This document shows positions 1 to 7,409 of a DNA stretch of 7,667 nt, piece by piece. This DNA comes from Burkholderiales bacterium UBA6064 (GTDB taxonomy: Bacteria; Pseudomonadota; Gammaproteobacteria; Burkholderiales; Burkholderiaceae_B), in NCBI GenBank assembly GCA_002428895.1, contig DIYC01000035.1:15791-23457 (forward strand), given 5' to 3'. The number at the start of each line of letters is the position of its first letter. Positions within the stretch are counted from its first letter, which is position 1. The position numbers and the translations under genes were made by a program. The notes under the pieces were generated by a model, which saw only the letters and a list, made by a program, of their open reading frames with translations, ran no database searches and was not told the DNA's origin.

Positions 1-45
1 TTTTTCGATGGTCATCGAGTTAGGCAGTGTCCCTAGGCTAATCAC
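1..45. other. Unassigned left-edge sequence after the PHP gene
   Basis: This short stretch follows the stop codon of the PHP gene. It does not continue the homology expected of a PHP-ATPase in any minus-strand frame. It contains a small inverted repeat, TCGATG-GT-CATCGA at 5-18, next to a run of T on its outer side. A plus-strand frame is open from the window edge and ends at 65-67, inside the PHP gene on the opposite strand. I do not recognise the encoded residues. It could be the edge of an insertion, a deletion junction or ordinary intergenic DNA; more sequence to the left is needed to tell. Confidence 0.3.
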
Positions 46-765
46 TTACGACGCAAAGCAAGGTTGAGTCATTTTAATTAAGCACGAAGCACTTTGCGTT
101 TTAATGTCCTCTGGTTTTGCTACATCGGAGGCGTTGATGGCCACCATTTCCCGCTGACGGTGATAGTTCGGATCTTTATTTAAAAAAACTTTACGGTAAA
201 AATCGTTTTCATCCCCATGCAAACCCTCGATTGATCCAGGTATTTGTGCCGCCAAAAGGCCCTTGTGTTGCCAAACGTGGTTCATCCGGCGTTTTAGAAC
301 ACCATTCTCATTAGTACAGTGGGCAGCAAAAATAAAACCGTCTAGATCATTGACTTTATCGATTAACTGCTCGGCACTTAGTTTTGACGGCCTAACACGC
401 TCTTCAGGATTTAGTAGCTCTAAACTACCTAAAATCCGCTCAAGTTCTTGCGAAGTTTCGTTTTCGTCGAATAAACAAACAAAATGAATTTTTTCACTCG
501 AAGCAATTTCAAAACCAGGAAAAACAACAATTTTATGTTGATTAAACAAGTCTCTAAAAGCATTTAAATCATTGACCGAACCATGATCTGCTAAACCGAT
601 GACTTCAATATTCGCCTCAAGAGCGGCACTCAACAATTGCTGATTGTATGCCGATTCAGATAGAGTCTGTTCTTGCCCTCGGTATTGAAGATAGCCTGCA
701 GGGTTAACTTGCAACGCACATTTAAAAAAGCGTGCTTTTTTGTAGCTTTGCTGCTGTTCAGCCAT
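46..765 (-). CDS. PHP-domain protein, N-terminal part of a TrlF/Ppl-like PHP-ATPase, probably truncated
   Basis: The 239-residue product looks like the PHP (polymerase and histidinol phosphatase) domain that opens large PHP-ATPase proteins, some of which are phage-defence proteins. Visible PHP motifs are GLADHG (D60, H61), FPGFEI (E86), KIHFVCLF (H94) and FAAHC (H149). The first motif, normally HxH, reads ALQVNP at 17-22, and the last, normally DxH, reads SDVAKPED at 213-220, so two usual metal-binding histidine positions are not histidine. Conserved-looking sequence (ASCLIKMTQPCF) runs to within two residues of the stop, and the ATPase part is missing, which suggests truncation. The start is well supported: AAGGAG lies 7 bases upstream. 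The gene lies 58 bases after darG on the same strand and may be co-transcribed with it. The PHP assignment is fairly safe; membership of the PHP-ATPase family is from memory of the family, and activity is unknown. Confidence 0.7.
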   Translation of the reverse strand: MAEQQQSYKKARFFKCALQVNPAGYLQYRGQEQTLSESAYNQQLLSAALEANIEVIGLADHGSVNDLNAFRDLFNQHKIVVFPGFEIASSEKIHFVCLFDENETSQELERILGSLELLNPEERVRPSKLSAEQLIDKVNDLDGFIFAAHCTNENGVLKRRMNHVWQHKGLLAAQIPGSIEGLHGDENDFYRKVFLNKDPNYHRQREMVAINASDVAKPEDIKTQSASCLIKMTQPCFAS

Positions 766-772
766 GCTGACA

Positions 773-778
773 CTCCTT
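773..778 (-). promoter_or_regulatory. Strong Shine-Dalgarno of the PHP gene
   Basis: The minus strand reads AAGGAG 7 bases before the ATG at 765-763. This near-perfect site fixes the start of the PHP gene and shows that it has its own translation signal, even though it is only 58 bases behind darG. Confidence 0.75.
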
Positions 779-823
779 ATGAAGTGGTTGATTTTACCTC
801 CATTCTATAAAACCATTCAAAAT

Positions 824-1894
824 TTAGTTTATTACAACTGAATTCAAACGATTAATCGCTATTTGCAAACTTTTATCATCAAACAGCAAACACTTACGCT
901 TAGCCCATGGCTCGCCAGCGGGCCATTTAGAAATTCCTATTTTTACAGACTCTAGGGTTAAATCACAACCTTCATTAACCACCAACCAATCCACTGTGGA
1001 AAGCAGTTCCAAACCAAACGGTGATTCGAACCCATCAATCACCTGGCTTGCATTTTCCAGCGCAGGCAAGTAATCTTTCGCTTCGCTATTTAAATAGGCC
1101 TGAACAAACTCTTTTTTCGCATCATTAAAAGCAATCACATCTAAGGGCCCACAATCGGGTATACGCTTATCTGATTGCAAATAACTTCCATCAAGTGCAT
1201 CTAGCAAGTGCACAAGATTATTTGCATAGGGCCCGTAGTTTTTAGCTGCAAACCTAAGCTTTAATTCATTATTTAACCCTTTTTGTTCAATAGATCGCTG
1301 TAAAAACCATGCAAGTTTCTGTATTTCGAGAAAGCTACACTCAATTCCCAATATCCAATAACGCCTCACAAGCTCTGCGATCAAAGCACGAGCAGGAGTT
1401 AACTGATTCACGCCTGATTTTTTTGCTACATTCTGATACTTCGCTGTTGGCTCATACACCCAAACATCAACATCTGGGAGCTCAGCTAAAGTCAGTTCAA
1501 TTTTCGGCTTTACCTCTTGCCAATTAAGCCCACCATTACCCGCGCCCAATGGTGGTATGGCAATTGATTTAATGTGGTTATCCAAAATAAAGCGACGTAA
1601 ATCAACAAGCCCTTGCTCTATCCACGCCATCTTTGATTTTGCACGCCAATGCTGCTTGGTAGGAAAATTGACAATCCACTTGGGCCCCATTAACTCATTT
1701 GTTTGCGTTACAAACATACGACCAGTAACCACCTCACCCGCCTTACAAGCCCTTGCATAGGCTTGCATGTTCTTAGGAAAACGCTCTTTAAACATTAAAG
1801 CGATGCCTTTGCCCATCACACCAACTGTATTGACTGTATTAACCAATGCATCAACATCGGCTTCCAGCAAGTTACCTTGTTTGTAATGAATCAT
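824..1894 (-). CDS. darG: DarG, macrodomain antitoxin and DNA ADP-ribosylglycohydrolase
   Basis: DarG removes the ADP-ribose that DarT places on DNA and also binds DarT. The 356-residue product has an N-terminal macrodomain (about 1-150) with the pattern [18 protein letters not shown] at 16-33 and [10 protein letters not shown] at 114-123. Asn22 and Lys80 (in NFPTK) fall at the positions of residues known to matter in Thermus DarG, so the hydrolase should be active. A second domain (about 165-356) has [11 protein letters not shown] and NYGPYANNL, the look of the DarT-binding DarG C-terminal region (DUF4065/Panacea-like by eye). The frame stays open for 20 residues further upstream, but the ATG at 1894 is preferred: it gives the family N-terminus ([10 protein letters not shown]) and overlaps the darT stop as ATGA, the usual sign of translational coupling between toxin and antitoxin. 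Confidence 0.92.
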   Translation of the reverse strand: MIHYKQGNLLEADVDALVNTVNTVGVMGKGIALMFKERFPKNMQAYARACKAGEVVTGRMFVTQTNELMGPKWIVNFPTKQHWRAKSKMAWIEQGLVDLRRFILDNHIKSIAIPPLGAGNGGLNWQEVKPKIELTLAELPDVDVWVYEPTAKYQNVAKKSGVNQLTPARALIAELVRRYWILGIECSFLEIQKLAWFLQRSIEQKGLNNELKLRFAAKNYGPYANNLVHLLDALDGSYLQSDKRIPDCGPLDVIAFNDAKKEFVQAYLNSEAKDYLPALENASQVIDGFESPFGLELLSTVDWLVVNEGCDLTLESVKIGISKWPAGEPWAKRKCLLFDDKSLQIAINRLNSVVIN

Positions 1895-2544
1895 GTAAAA
1901 TACCACTCCGAACGCGCAAAAATCCTCAGACTTAACTGATGATTTTGTACCCAATTATCTAATTGTTTTTTTGTTTGCTCCGTGTAACAAATCATACCTT
2001 CCAAGGCTTCGACAGGACAATGACTATAAATTAATGCCTCAGCTTGATAGCGTCCAGATTTAGAAGGATCATCTGGATCACGTTTAAAATTTCTCGTTTG
2101 AAGTATTGTCCAATCTATTTTACTTAAGTCATTCAAATCAGTATAGAAATTTGACCACGCATAATTGGCATGTCCATCGGTAAATACGAAATCTAGACCC
2201 AGTTTTTTTACCTTGTGTAAATTAGAGACAAGAATCACAATTTCATCATTAGACCTTTGCTTGATTCCCGCATATCCACTACGAATATTGTTCATCATAG
2301 GTGAAAATGGCGTGAAGTAAAATGGCACATAGTCGTTTAAGTATCCACACATTCCCACTGGCACAGGATGAGTAGCCCTTTTATCCGTTAAATCAGGGTT
2401 CCCAATGTTCACCCAGCCAGAAAATTGAACATGACTGTTACCACAGTGCAAACCATTTGCCAGAATCCATGGGATATTGTCACGATGAACTATTCGCCAA
2501 ATGAGTGCTTTTTCTGGGTTTAAATGTTTTTTATACTCTTTCAT
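1891..2544 (-). CDS. darT: DarT, DNA ADP-ribosyltransferase toxin
   Basis: DarT transfers ADP-ribose from NAD+ to a base in single-stranded DNA (thymidine in the macrodomain-paired type), blocking replication of host or phage. The 217-residue product begins with [19 protein letters not shown], the NAD-binding start typical of the family. It continues with [17 protein letters not shown] (Arg56, probable NAD contact), [12 protein letters not shown], the variable substrate loop around [13 protein letters not shown], and RYQAEALIY with Glu169 as the likely catalytic residue, next to Glu170 reported for E. coli DarT. It ends in WYFT. Its overall look is very close to enteropathogenic E. coli DarT. 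The start is uncertain: ATG codons also occur in frame at 2550 and 2604, none with a clear ribosome site. 2544 was chosen because it gives the family length; the longer form would add a hydrophobic stretch. Sampled GC is only 30-38%, below the core genes. Confidence 0.92.
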   Translation of the reverse strand: MKEYKKHLNPEKALIWRIVHRDNIPWILANGLHCGNSHVQFSGWVNIGNPDLTDKRATHPVPVGMCGYLNDYVPFYFTPFSPMMNNIRSGYAGIKQRSNDEIVILVSNLHKVKKLGLDFVFTDGHANYAWSNFYTDLNDLSKIDWTILQTRNFKRDPDDPSKSGRYQAEALIYSHCPVEALEGMICYTEQTKKQLDNWVQNHQLSLRIFARSEWYFT

Positions 2545-2645
2545 GTGCATAACCAACAAACAGATAAACTCAAGCTTATTTAACAACCGAATTATGCTTG
2601 TCATCTAATCCATTAACATGTTTTGATCAGCATGCGTCCTGACAG

Positions 2646-2677
2646 AAACCTTCTAAAGGTTTAGTAGCTCTAGAAGG
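2646..2677 (-). repeat. Two overlapping, mutually exclusive inverted repeats upstream of darT
   Basis: One stem pairs AAACCTT (2646-2652) with AAGGTTT (2656-2662) around a 3-base loop. The other pairs CCTTCTA (2649-2655) with TAGAAGG (2671-2677) around a 15-base loop. Both use bases 2649-2652, so only one can form at a time. On the minus strand they lie after the ssb terminator and before darT. They could act as a leader switch, a secondary terminator or a remnant of an insertion end. Confidence 0.4.
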
Positions 2678-2681
2678 CTCT

Positions 2682-2724
2682 AAAAAAATAAGAAAATTTA
2701 ATGAACAACAATAGTTGTTGTCAT
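2682..2724 (-). terminator. Probable Rho-independent terminator of ssb
   Basis: Directly behind the ssb stop codon, ACAACAA (2705-2711) pairs with TTGTTGT (2715-2721) around a 3-base loop, extended by ATG/CAT with one bulged A. On the minus strand the stem is followed by a T-rich run that ends in seven T. The stem is AT-rich, so termination may be partial, leaving room for read-through into darT. Confidence 0.5.
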
Positions 2725-3189
2725 TCAAAACGGAATATCATCATCCAAATCCGCAATACCGCCTGGTGACATAGCGTGTTGCGAATCATGATCTTCAGGT
2801 TGACGACTCATGTTGCCACTAGGTAAATTTTTTGCACCTTCGCCACCACCCTCACGCGCACCGCCCACCATTTGCATTTGGTCGGCAATAATTTCGGTAG
2901 AGTACCGATCGCTGCCATCTTTGTCTTGCCATTTACGGGTTTCAAGGCGACCTTCGAGGTAAACAGAACGACCTTTACGCAAATACTCGCCAGCAATTTC
3001 AGCCAAGCGGTTGTACAACACCACACGATGCCATTCGGTTTTTTCGCGACGTTCACCACTGGCTTTGTCTTTCCATTGGCTGGTTGTGGCGATGGATAAA
3101 TTGACAACAGCACCGCCACTGGGCATGTACCGTACTTCTGGGTCTGCACCCAAATTGCCTAACAAAATGACTTTATTGACTGAGGCCAT
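2725..3189 (-). CDS. ssb: Single-stranded DNA-binding protein SSB
   Basis: SSB coats single-stranded DNA during replication, recombination and repair and recruits partner proteins. The 154-residue product has an OB-fold at about 1-110, starting [20 protein letters not shown], with tryptophans 39, 54 and 87 at the positions expected for DNA stacking. A Gly-rich flexible linker (about 110-145) follows, and then the acidic tip DLDDDIPF, which binds partner proteins. Length and ends are typical, so the gene is intact. It begins 12 bases after the MFS gene and its AGGAG site, 9 bases before the ATG, overlaps the MFS stop codon, which suggests one transcript and possibly coupled translation. A probable terminator follows. 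Its neighbourhood with uvrA is conserved in many proteobacteria. Confidence 0.97.
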   Translation of the reverse strand: MASVNKVILLGNLGADPEVRYMPSGGAVVNLSIATTSQWKDKASGERREKTEWHRVVLYNRLAEIAGEYLRKGRSVYLEGRLETRKWQDKDGSDRYSTEIIADQMQMVGGAREGGGEGAKNLPSGNMSRQPEDHDSQHAMSPGGIADLDDDIPF

Positions 3190-3198
3190 AAAATAAAA

Positions 3199-3203
3199 CT
3201 CCT
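3199..3203 (-). promoter_or_regulatory. ssb Shine-Dalgarno overlapping the MFS stop codon
   Basis: The minus strand reads TTTAGGAG: TAG at 3204-3202 ends the MFS gene and AGGAG at 3203-3199 is the ssb ribosome site, 9 bases before the ssb ATG. A ribosome finishing the transporter would therefore sit on the ssb initiation region. Confidence 0.7.
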
Positions 3204-4449
3204 AAACTTGAACAGTTGTTTCGGGCGTATTGGCGGTTGTTTGTCTTGATCGACGAGGTAAGGCTTGAATACCAAAAGCAGCACCCAACCAACAGACTAT
3301 AGCCAATAAAATAACCTGAAAAACAGCTACAGTACCGTAGTGATCTAAAACAACACCGCCCACAACGCCACCCATGAATAAACCCAATGCTTGTGATGTA
3401 TTGTAAACCCCTAATGCCAAACCACGGTGCGAGAGTGGTGCCACTCGTGATACCCATGAAGGCAGAGTTGCCTCTAATAAATTAAAACCGACAAAGTACA
3501 ACCCCAACAACACCACCACGGCCCAGCCTTGCTGAAACCACCCCAGAAAACCGCACATCACCAGGCCAAGAAGCGCAATTGAAGCCAACTTAACCCACCG
3601 AGTTTTGGCATGCCGCTCACCCCAAATCATAATGGGCAACATAATAACAAACGAACTGAGTAAAACAGGCAAATACACTTTCCAATGCTCAACCAACACC
3701 AAACCGAGATCATTTACAAGTAAACCAGGCACCACGACAAACAAGGCCATTTGCGTTAAATGCAACACAAAAATACCAAAATTTAAACGCAATAAATCGG
3801 CTTTAAGTAGTACTCTCATGGCACTACCCTTGGCATCGTACCGTGAATGATGCGTAGGTGCCGGAGGCAAACATACCAAAACGGCGATAATCGCCAACAC
3901 ACTGAGCACACCCGTTAAAGCAAACAAGCCATCTAAACCCCAAAAACGATACAACAGAGGTGACAGCACCAAAGACAGAGCAAAAGTTAAACCAATGGCA
4001 CCACCGATCATGGCCATGCCTTTGCTCCGCACTTCGTCGCGCGTACTATCGGCTAAATAAGCAGATAAAACAGCCGAGATTGCACCTAAGCCTTGCAATG
4101 CACGTGCAGCGATCATGGTTTCGATGCTGGTGGCTAAAAACCCAAGCACACTACCCAAAACAAACACCACGAGGCCTACAATAATGATGGGTTTTCGCCC
4201 CCAGCGGTCGGACGCCCAACCCAATGGAATTTGTAAACACGCTTGAGTTAAGCCATAAATACCCATGGCCAAGCCCACCAAGCTGACATTATTGCCACCC
4301 GATAACGTGGGCGCATGCATGGCAAACACTGGCAAAATCATAAACATACCAAACATACGCAAGGCATAAATACTGGCCAGCCAGGCGGCTGCACGTCGCT
4401 CGGAGGGCAGCATTTTAAAAGAATCATGTAGAGTTTCAGAATGCATCAT
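3202..4449 (-). CDS. MFS transporter, YajR-like, without the C-terminal YAM domain
   Basis: This 415-residue inner-membrane protein belongs to the major facilitator superfamily, probably the drug:proton antiporter type related to E. coli YajR; the substrate is unknown. It shows about 12 hydrophobic segments in two halves, split by a polar loop near 195-215. The loop 2-3 signature GWASDRWGRKP lies at 77-87 and a motif-B-like RALQGLGA at 116-123. E. coli YajR is longer (about 454 residues) because of a C-terminal cytoplasmic YAM domain; here the protein stops soon after the last membrane segment with a short polar tail. It is the first gene of a unit with ssb and is divergent from uvrA, the arrangement also seen in Pseudomonas. 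Two ATG codons stand in tandem at the start (4449 and 4446) and a third lies at residue 13; no strong ribosome site separates them. Confidence 0.88.
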   Translation of the reverse strand: MMHSETLHDSFKMLPSERRAAAWLASIYALRMFGMFMILPVFAMHAPTLSGGNNVSLVGLAMGIYGLTQACLQIPLGWASDRWGRKPIIIVGLVVFVLGSVLGFLATSIETMIAARALQGLGAISAVLSAYLADSTRDEVRSKGMAMIGGAIGLTFALSLVLSPLLYRFWGLDGLFALTGVLSVLAIIAVLVCLPPAPTHHSRYDAKGSAMRVLLKADLLRLNFGIFVLHLTQMALFVVVPGLLVNDLGLVLVEHWKVYLPVLLSSFVIMLPIMIWGERHAKTRWVKLASIALLGLVMCGFLGWFQQGWAVVVLLGLYFVGFNLLEATLPSWVSRVAPLSHRGLALGVYNTSQALGLFMGGVVGGVVLDHYGTVAVFQVILLAIVCWLGAAFGIQALPRRSRQTTANTPETTVQV

Positions 4450-4553
4450 TCACTTCGCTGCAACCGATTGAACAAAGTTGTCAAAATGGGTCGCTTAATT
4501 ACCATAAAACGTCTATAGTATCAGGTTGGCTGTAATTGATAGACATCCAAAGC
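4450..4553. promoter_or_regulatory. Divergent promoter region between the MFS-ssb unit and uvrA
   Basis: For uvrA, TATAGT at 4514-4519 is a good -10 candidate with a weak -35 (TCGCTT at 4491-4496, spacing 17). A second option is TTGTCA (4478-4483) with TACCAT (4500-4505), spacing 16. On the minus strand the same AT-rich core reads TACTATAG and could serve the MFS gene. No LexA box of the CTGT-N8-ACAG form is present, although uvrA is SOS-controlled in E. coli. Confidence 0.4.
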
Positions 4554-7409
4554 ATGAACCATATACGTATTCGTGGTGCAAGAACCCACAATCTTAAAAA
4601 TATTGATCTGGATTTACCGCGCAATGCGCTGGTGGTGCTAACCGGCTTATCGGGTTCAGGCAAATCCTCTTTAGCTTTTGATACCCTGTACGCAGAAGGC
4701 CAACGGCGTTATGTAGAAAGTTTATCGTCGTATGCGCGGCAGTTTTTGCAGCTTATGGAAAAACCCGACGCCGATTTAATCGAGGGCTTATCGCCCGCCA
4801 TTGCGATTGAACAAAAAGCAACCAGCCATAATCCACGATCGACAGTGGGCACGGTGACAGAAATCTACGACTACTTACGACTGTTGTTTGCCCGTGCAGG
4901 CACACCTCGGTGCCCTGAACATGGTGACGCCTTGAGTTTACAAACCATCAGTGAAATGGTTGACACCGTATCCGCCTGGCCCCATGAAACCAAAATCATG
5001 ATTTTGGCGCCCATTCTGAATCAAAAAAAAGGCGAGCACATTGAACTACTCAAGCACTTGCGGGCGCAGGGTTTTATTCGTGTGCGAATACAAGAAGGCC
5101 AACAAGCCGCCAAAATTGTTGAATTAGACCAACTCACTGGCTTAGATAAGCACACTAAACATTCATTGGATGTTGTGATTGACCGATTAAAAATTCGCCC
5201 AGATAGCAAACAACGCTTGGCTGAAAGCTTTGAAACCGCGCTGACCTTGTCTGAATCGAAAGCCATTGCGATTAATTTAGAGACCCATGACGAAGTGGTT
5301 TTTTCCAGTCGATTTGCCTGCCCGACTTGCCACTACAGCTTAACCGACCTTGAACCCCGATTATTTAGTTTTAACAACCCTGTGGGGGCTTGCCCAACCT
5401 GCGATGGGCTAGGCTTACAAGAAACTTTCGATGAACAAAAAATTGTTGCCCACCCTGATATTTCGCTAGGCGCAGGTGCCATTTCAGGTTGGGACAGGCG
5501 CAATCAGTTGTATTGTCAATTGTTACAAGGCTTGGCTGATTACTATGGTTTCGATTTAGAAACGCCTTGGGTCGAGTTACCCGACGATGTGAAACAAGTC
5601 GTTTTGTATGGGTCAAACGGTGAAGAAATTGAATTTATGTATCGCAACGAAAAAAATCAACTCAACGCCAAAACCCACGCCTTCGAAGGAATTATTCCAC
5701 ACTTTCTACGTCGCCACAAAGAAACCACTTCAGACACTATTCGCGACGAACTGGCCAAATTAATGAGCGTACACACGTGCTCAGAATGCCACGGTGCACG
5801 CATTCAAACGGCGGCAAGGCATGTATTTATTGGGCCACCTCATCAAGAAAAGGCGCTGTACGACATTACTCAACTGTCTATTCAAAAAGCACTCGACTAT
5901 TTTAAGCAACTCCAAGCCCAGCTCAGTGGTGCTAAAAGCGTAATTGCCGAACCAATTATTACCGAAATAAAAAATCGCTTACAATTTTTGAATGACGTGG
6001 GGTTAAATTATTTAAATTTATCTCGTTCCGCCGACACGCTGTCTGGCGGTGAAAGTCAACGCATTCGGCTAGCCAGTCAAATTGGTTCTGGCCTTACCGG
6101 CGTGATGTATGTGCTGGACGAACCCTCGATTGGCCTGCACCAACGCGACAATGACAAACTGCTGGCAACCCTAATTCGCTTACGTGATTTAGGCAACTCA
6201 GTATTAGTGGTTGAACACGACGAAGATGCCATTCGATTAGCAGACTATGTTGTTGACATTGGCCCTGGTGCCGGTGAACACGGCGGCAAAGTAGTTGCCC
6301 AAGGCAAGCCTGAGGATATTATTAACAATCCCAATTCATTAACTGGGCAATACCTAAGCGGTAAAAAGCGTATTGCACGTTTACGTCCACAAAGACAAGT
6401 CGATTGCAAACGTATTCTTCGTGTACATAATGCGCGAGCCAACAACTTAAAACAGGTCACAGTCGATATCCCTGTGGGTTTAATGACCTGTGTCACCGGT
6501 GTTTCAGGTAGCGGCAAATCAACACTCATCAACGAAACCTTACTGGCTGAAGCCGCTCGACAGTTAAACCGTGCGCACAGTGAAGGGGCACCGCATGATG
6601 AAATCACCGGTTTAGAACATTTTGACAAAGTCATTGCAGTCGATCAAAGCCCAATTGGCCGAACACCACGCAGCAACCCAGCTACCTACACCGGCCTATT
6701 TGCACCCATTCGAGACTTATTTGTCCAAGTCCCTGCAGCCCGCGAGCGCGGTTACGATGCGGGGCGGTTTTCATTTAACGTCAAAGGTGGTCGGTGCGAA
6801 GCCTGTCAAGGCGATGGCGTTGTTAAAGTGGAAATGCATTTTTTACCTGACCTGTATGTACCTTGTGATGTATGTCATGGTAAACGCTACAACCGCGAAA
6901 CCTTAGAAATTCAATACCGTGGCTTAAATATTTCGCAAGTGCTCGACCTAACGGTTGAACAAGCACTCGAAGTATTTAAACCTGTACCTGCCATCGCACG
7001 AAAACTCGAAACCTTGATGCAAGTGGGTTTAAGTTACATTCGCCTAGGACAATCGGCCACGACCTTGTCAGGTGGCGAAGCACAACGGGTTAAATTATCC
7101 CTTGAACTCTCAAAACGAAGCACTGGTAAAACGCTTTATATTCTGGATGAGCCCACCACAGGCTTGCATTTTCATGACATTGACTTACTCATTCAAGTGT
7201 TGGACCCATTGGTCGAAGCAGGAAATACCGTGGTGATCATCGAGCATAACTTGGATGTGATTCAATGTGCTGATTGGATTATCGACATGGGTCCAGAAGG
7301 CGGCGACCAGGGCGGTCAAGTTGTGGCACAAGGCACTGTTGAGCACATTGCGAATACCCCAGAAAGTTATACAGGTCAGTATTTATTGGCAAAACACTCA
7401 ATGTGTTAA
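4554..7409 (+). CDS. uvrA: UvrA, excinuclease ABC subunit A
   Basis: UvrA is the damage-sensing ATPase of nucleotide excision repair; its dimer loads UvrB onto damaged DNA. The 951-residue product is full length (E. coli 940). The first ABC module has Walker [10 protein letters not shown] at 31-39, signature LSGGE at 496-500 and Walker B VLDEPS around D522-E523. The second has Walker [10 protein letters not shown] at 649-657, LSGGE at 838-842 and ILDEPTTG around D865-E866. Zinc-binding cysteine pairs lie at 256/259 with 280/283, at 409/412, and at 748/751 with 771/774; the last belongs to the DNA-binding zinc module. All key residues are present, so it should be active. The ATG at 4554 gives the usual start ([17 protein letters not shown]); an in-frame TTG at 4536 would add six residues. 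It is divergent from the MFS-ssb unit and its stop overlaps that of gltD. Confidence 0.98.
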   Translation: MNHIRIRGARTHNLKNIDLDLPRNALVVLTGLSGSGKSSLAFDTLYAEGQRRYVESLSSYARQFLQLMEKPDADLIEGLSPAIAIEQKATSHNPRSTVGTVTEIYDYLRLLFARAGTPRCPEHGDALSLQTISEMVDTVSAWPHETKIMILAPILNQKKGEHIELLKHLRAQGFIRVRIQEGQQAAKIVELDQLTGLDKHTKHSLDVVIDRLKIRPDSKQRLAESFETALTLSESKAIAINLETHDEVVFSSRFACPTCHYSLTDLEPRLFSFNNPVGACPTCDGLGLQETFDEQKIVAHPDISLGAGAISGWDRRNQLYCQLLQGLADYYGFDLETPWVELPDDVKQVVLYGSNGEEIEFMYRNEKNQLNAKTHAFEGIIPHFLRRHKETTSDTIRDELAKLMSVHTCSECHGARIQTAARHVFIGPPHQEKALYDITQLSIQKALDYFKQLQAQLSGAKSVIAEPIITEIKNRLQFLNDVGLNYLNLSRSADTLSGGESQRIRLASQIGSGLTGVMYVLDEPSIGLHQRDNDKLLATLIRLRDLGNSVLVVEHDEDAIRLADYVVDIGPGAGEHGGKVVAQGKPEDIINNPNSLTGQYLSGKKRIARLRPQRQVDCKRILRVHNARANNLKQVTVDIPVGLMTCVTGVSGSGKSTLINETLLAEAARQLNRAHSEGAPHDEITGLEHFDKVIAVDQSPIGRTPRSNPATYTGLFAPIRDLFVQVPAARERGYDAGRFSFNVKGGRCEACQGDGVVKVEMHFLPDLYVPCDVCHGKRYNRETLEIQYRGLNISQVLDLTVEQALEVFKPVPAIARKLETLMQVGLSYIRLGQSATTLSGGEAQRVKLSLELSKRSTGKTLYILDEPTTGLHFHDIDLLIQVLDPLVEAGNTVVIIEHNLDVIQCADWIIDMGPEGGDQGGQVVAQGTVEHIANTPESYTGQYLLAKHSMC

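Larger units (their letters stand above)
2605..2724. other. Intergenic region between ssb and darT
   Basis: This 120-base stretch contains the probable ssb terminator on its right side, two overlapping hairpins in the middle, and the likely darT leader on its left side. An 8-base palindrome, AACATGTT, lies at 2615-2622, and TGATCA and GCATGC palindromes lie close by; any of these could be an operator, but nothing proves it. I could not find a convincing -35/-10 pair for darT, so the toxin operon may have a weak or regulated promoter here or rely on read-through from ssb. Confidence 0.5.

Noticed and set aside
19..25. GTTAGGC, matching the integron attC core GTTRRRY, just after the PHP gene
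   Set aside because: A 7-base degenerate match is expected by chance every kilobase or so. No partner site is visible in the window and none lies on the other side of the darT-darG-PHP block.
410..422. 13-base direct repeat (TTTAGTAGCTCTA) shared with 2660-2672
   Set aside because: One such match is near chance level for a window of this size and composition; one copy is inside coding sequence and there is no other sign of an element end.
263..487. Plus-strand open frame opposite the PHP gene
   Set aside because: It is a shadow of a recognisable minus-strand gene and has no start signal or known similarity.
1895..1954. 20-residue N-terminal extension of DarG
   Set aside because: It lies fully inside the darT coding region, is absent from family members, and the ATGA overlap gives a better start.
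2808..3149. 113-codon minus-strand frame inside ssb
   Set aside because: It overlaps ssb in another frame; ssb is unmistakable and the alternative product has no family features.
4530..4545. SOS/LexA-like box CTGT...GACA before uvrA
   Set aside because: The half sites are TGT-N9-ACA, one base too far apart for CTGT-N8-ACAG, and the last base does not fit.
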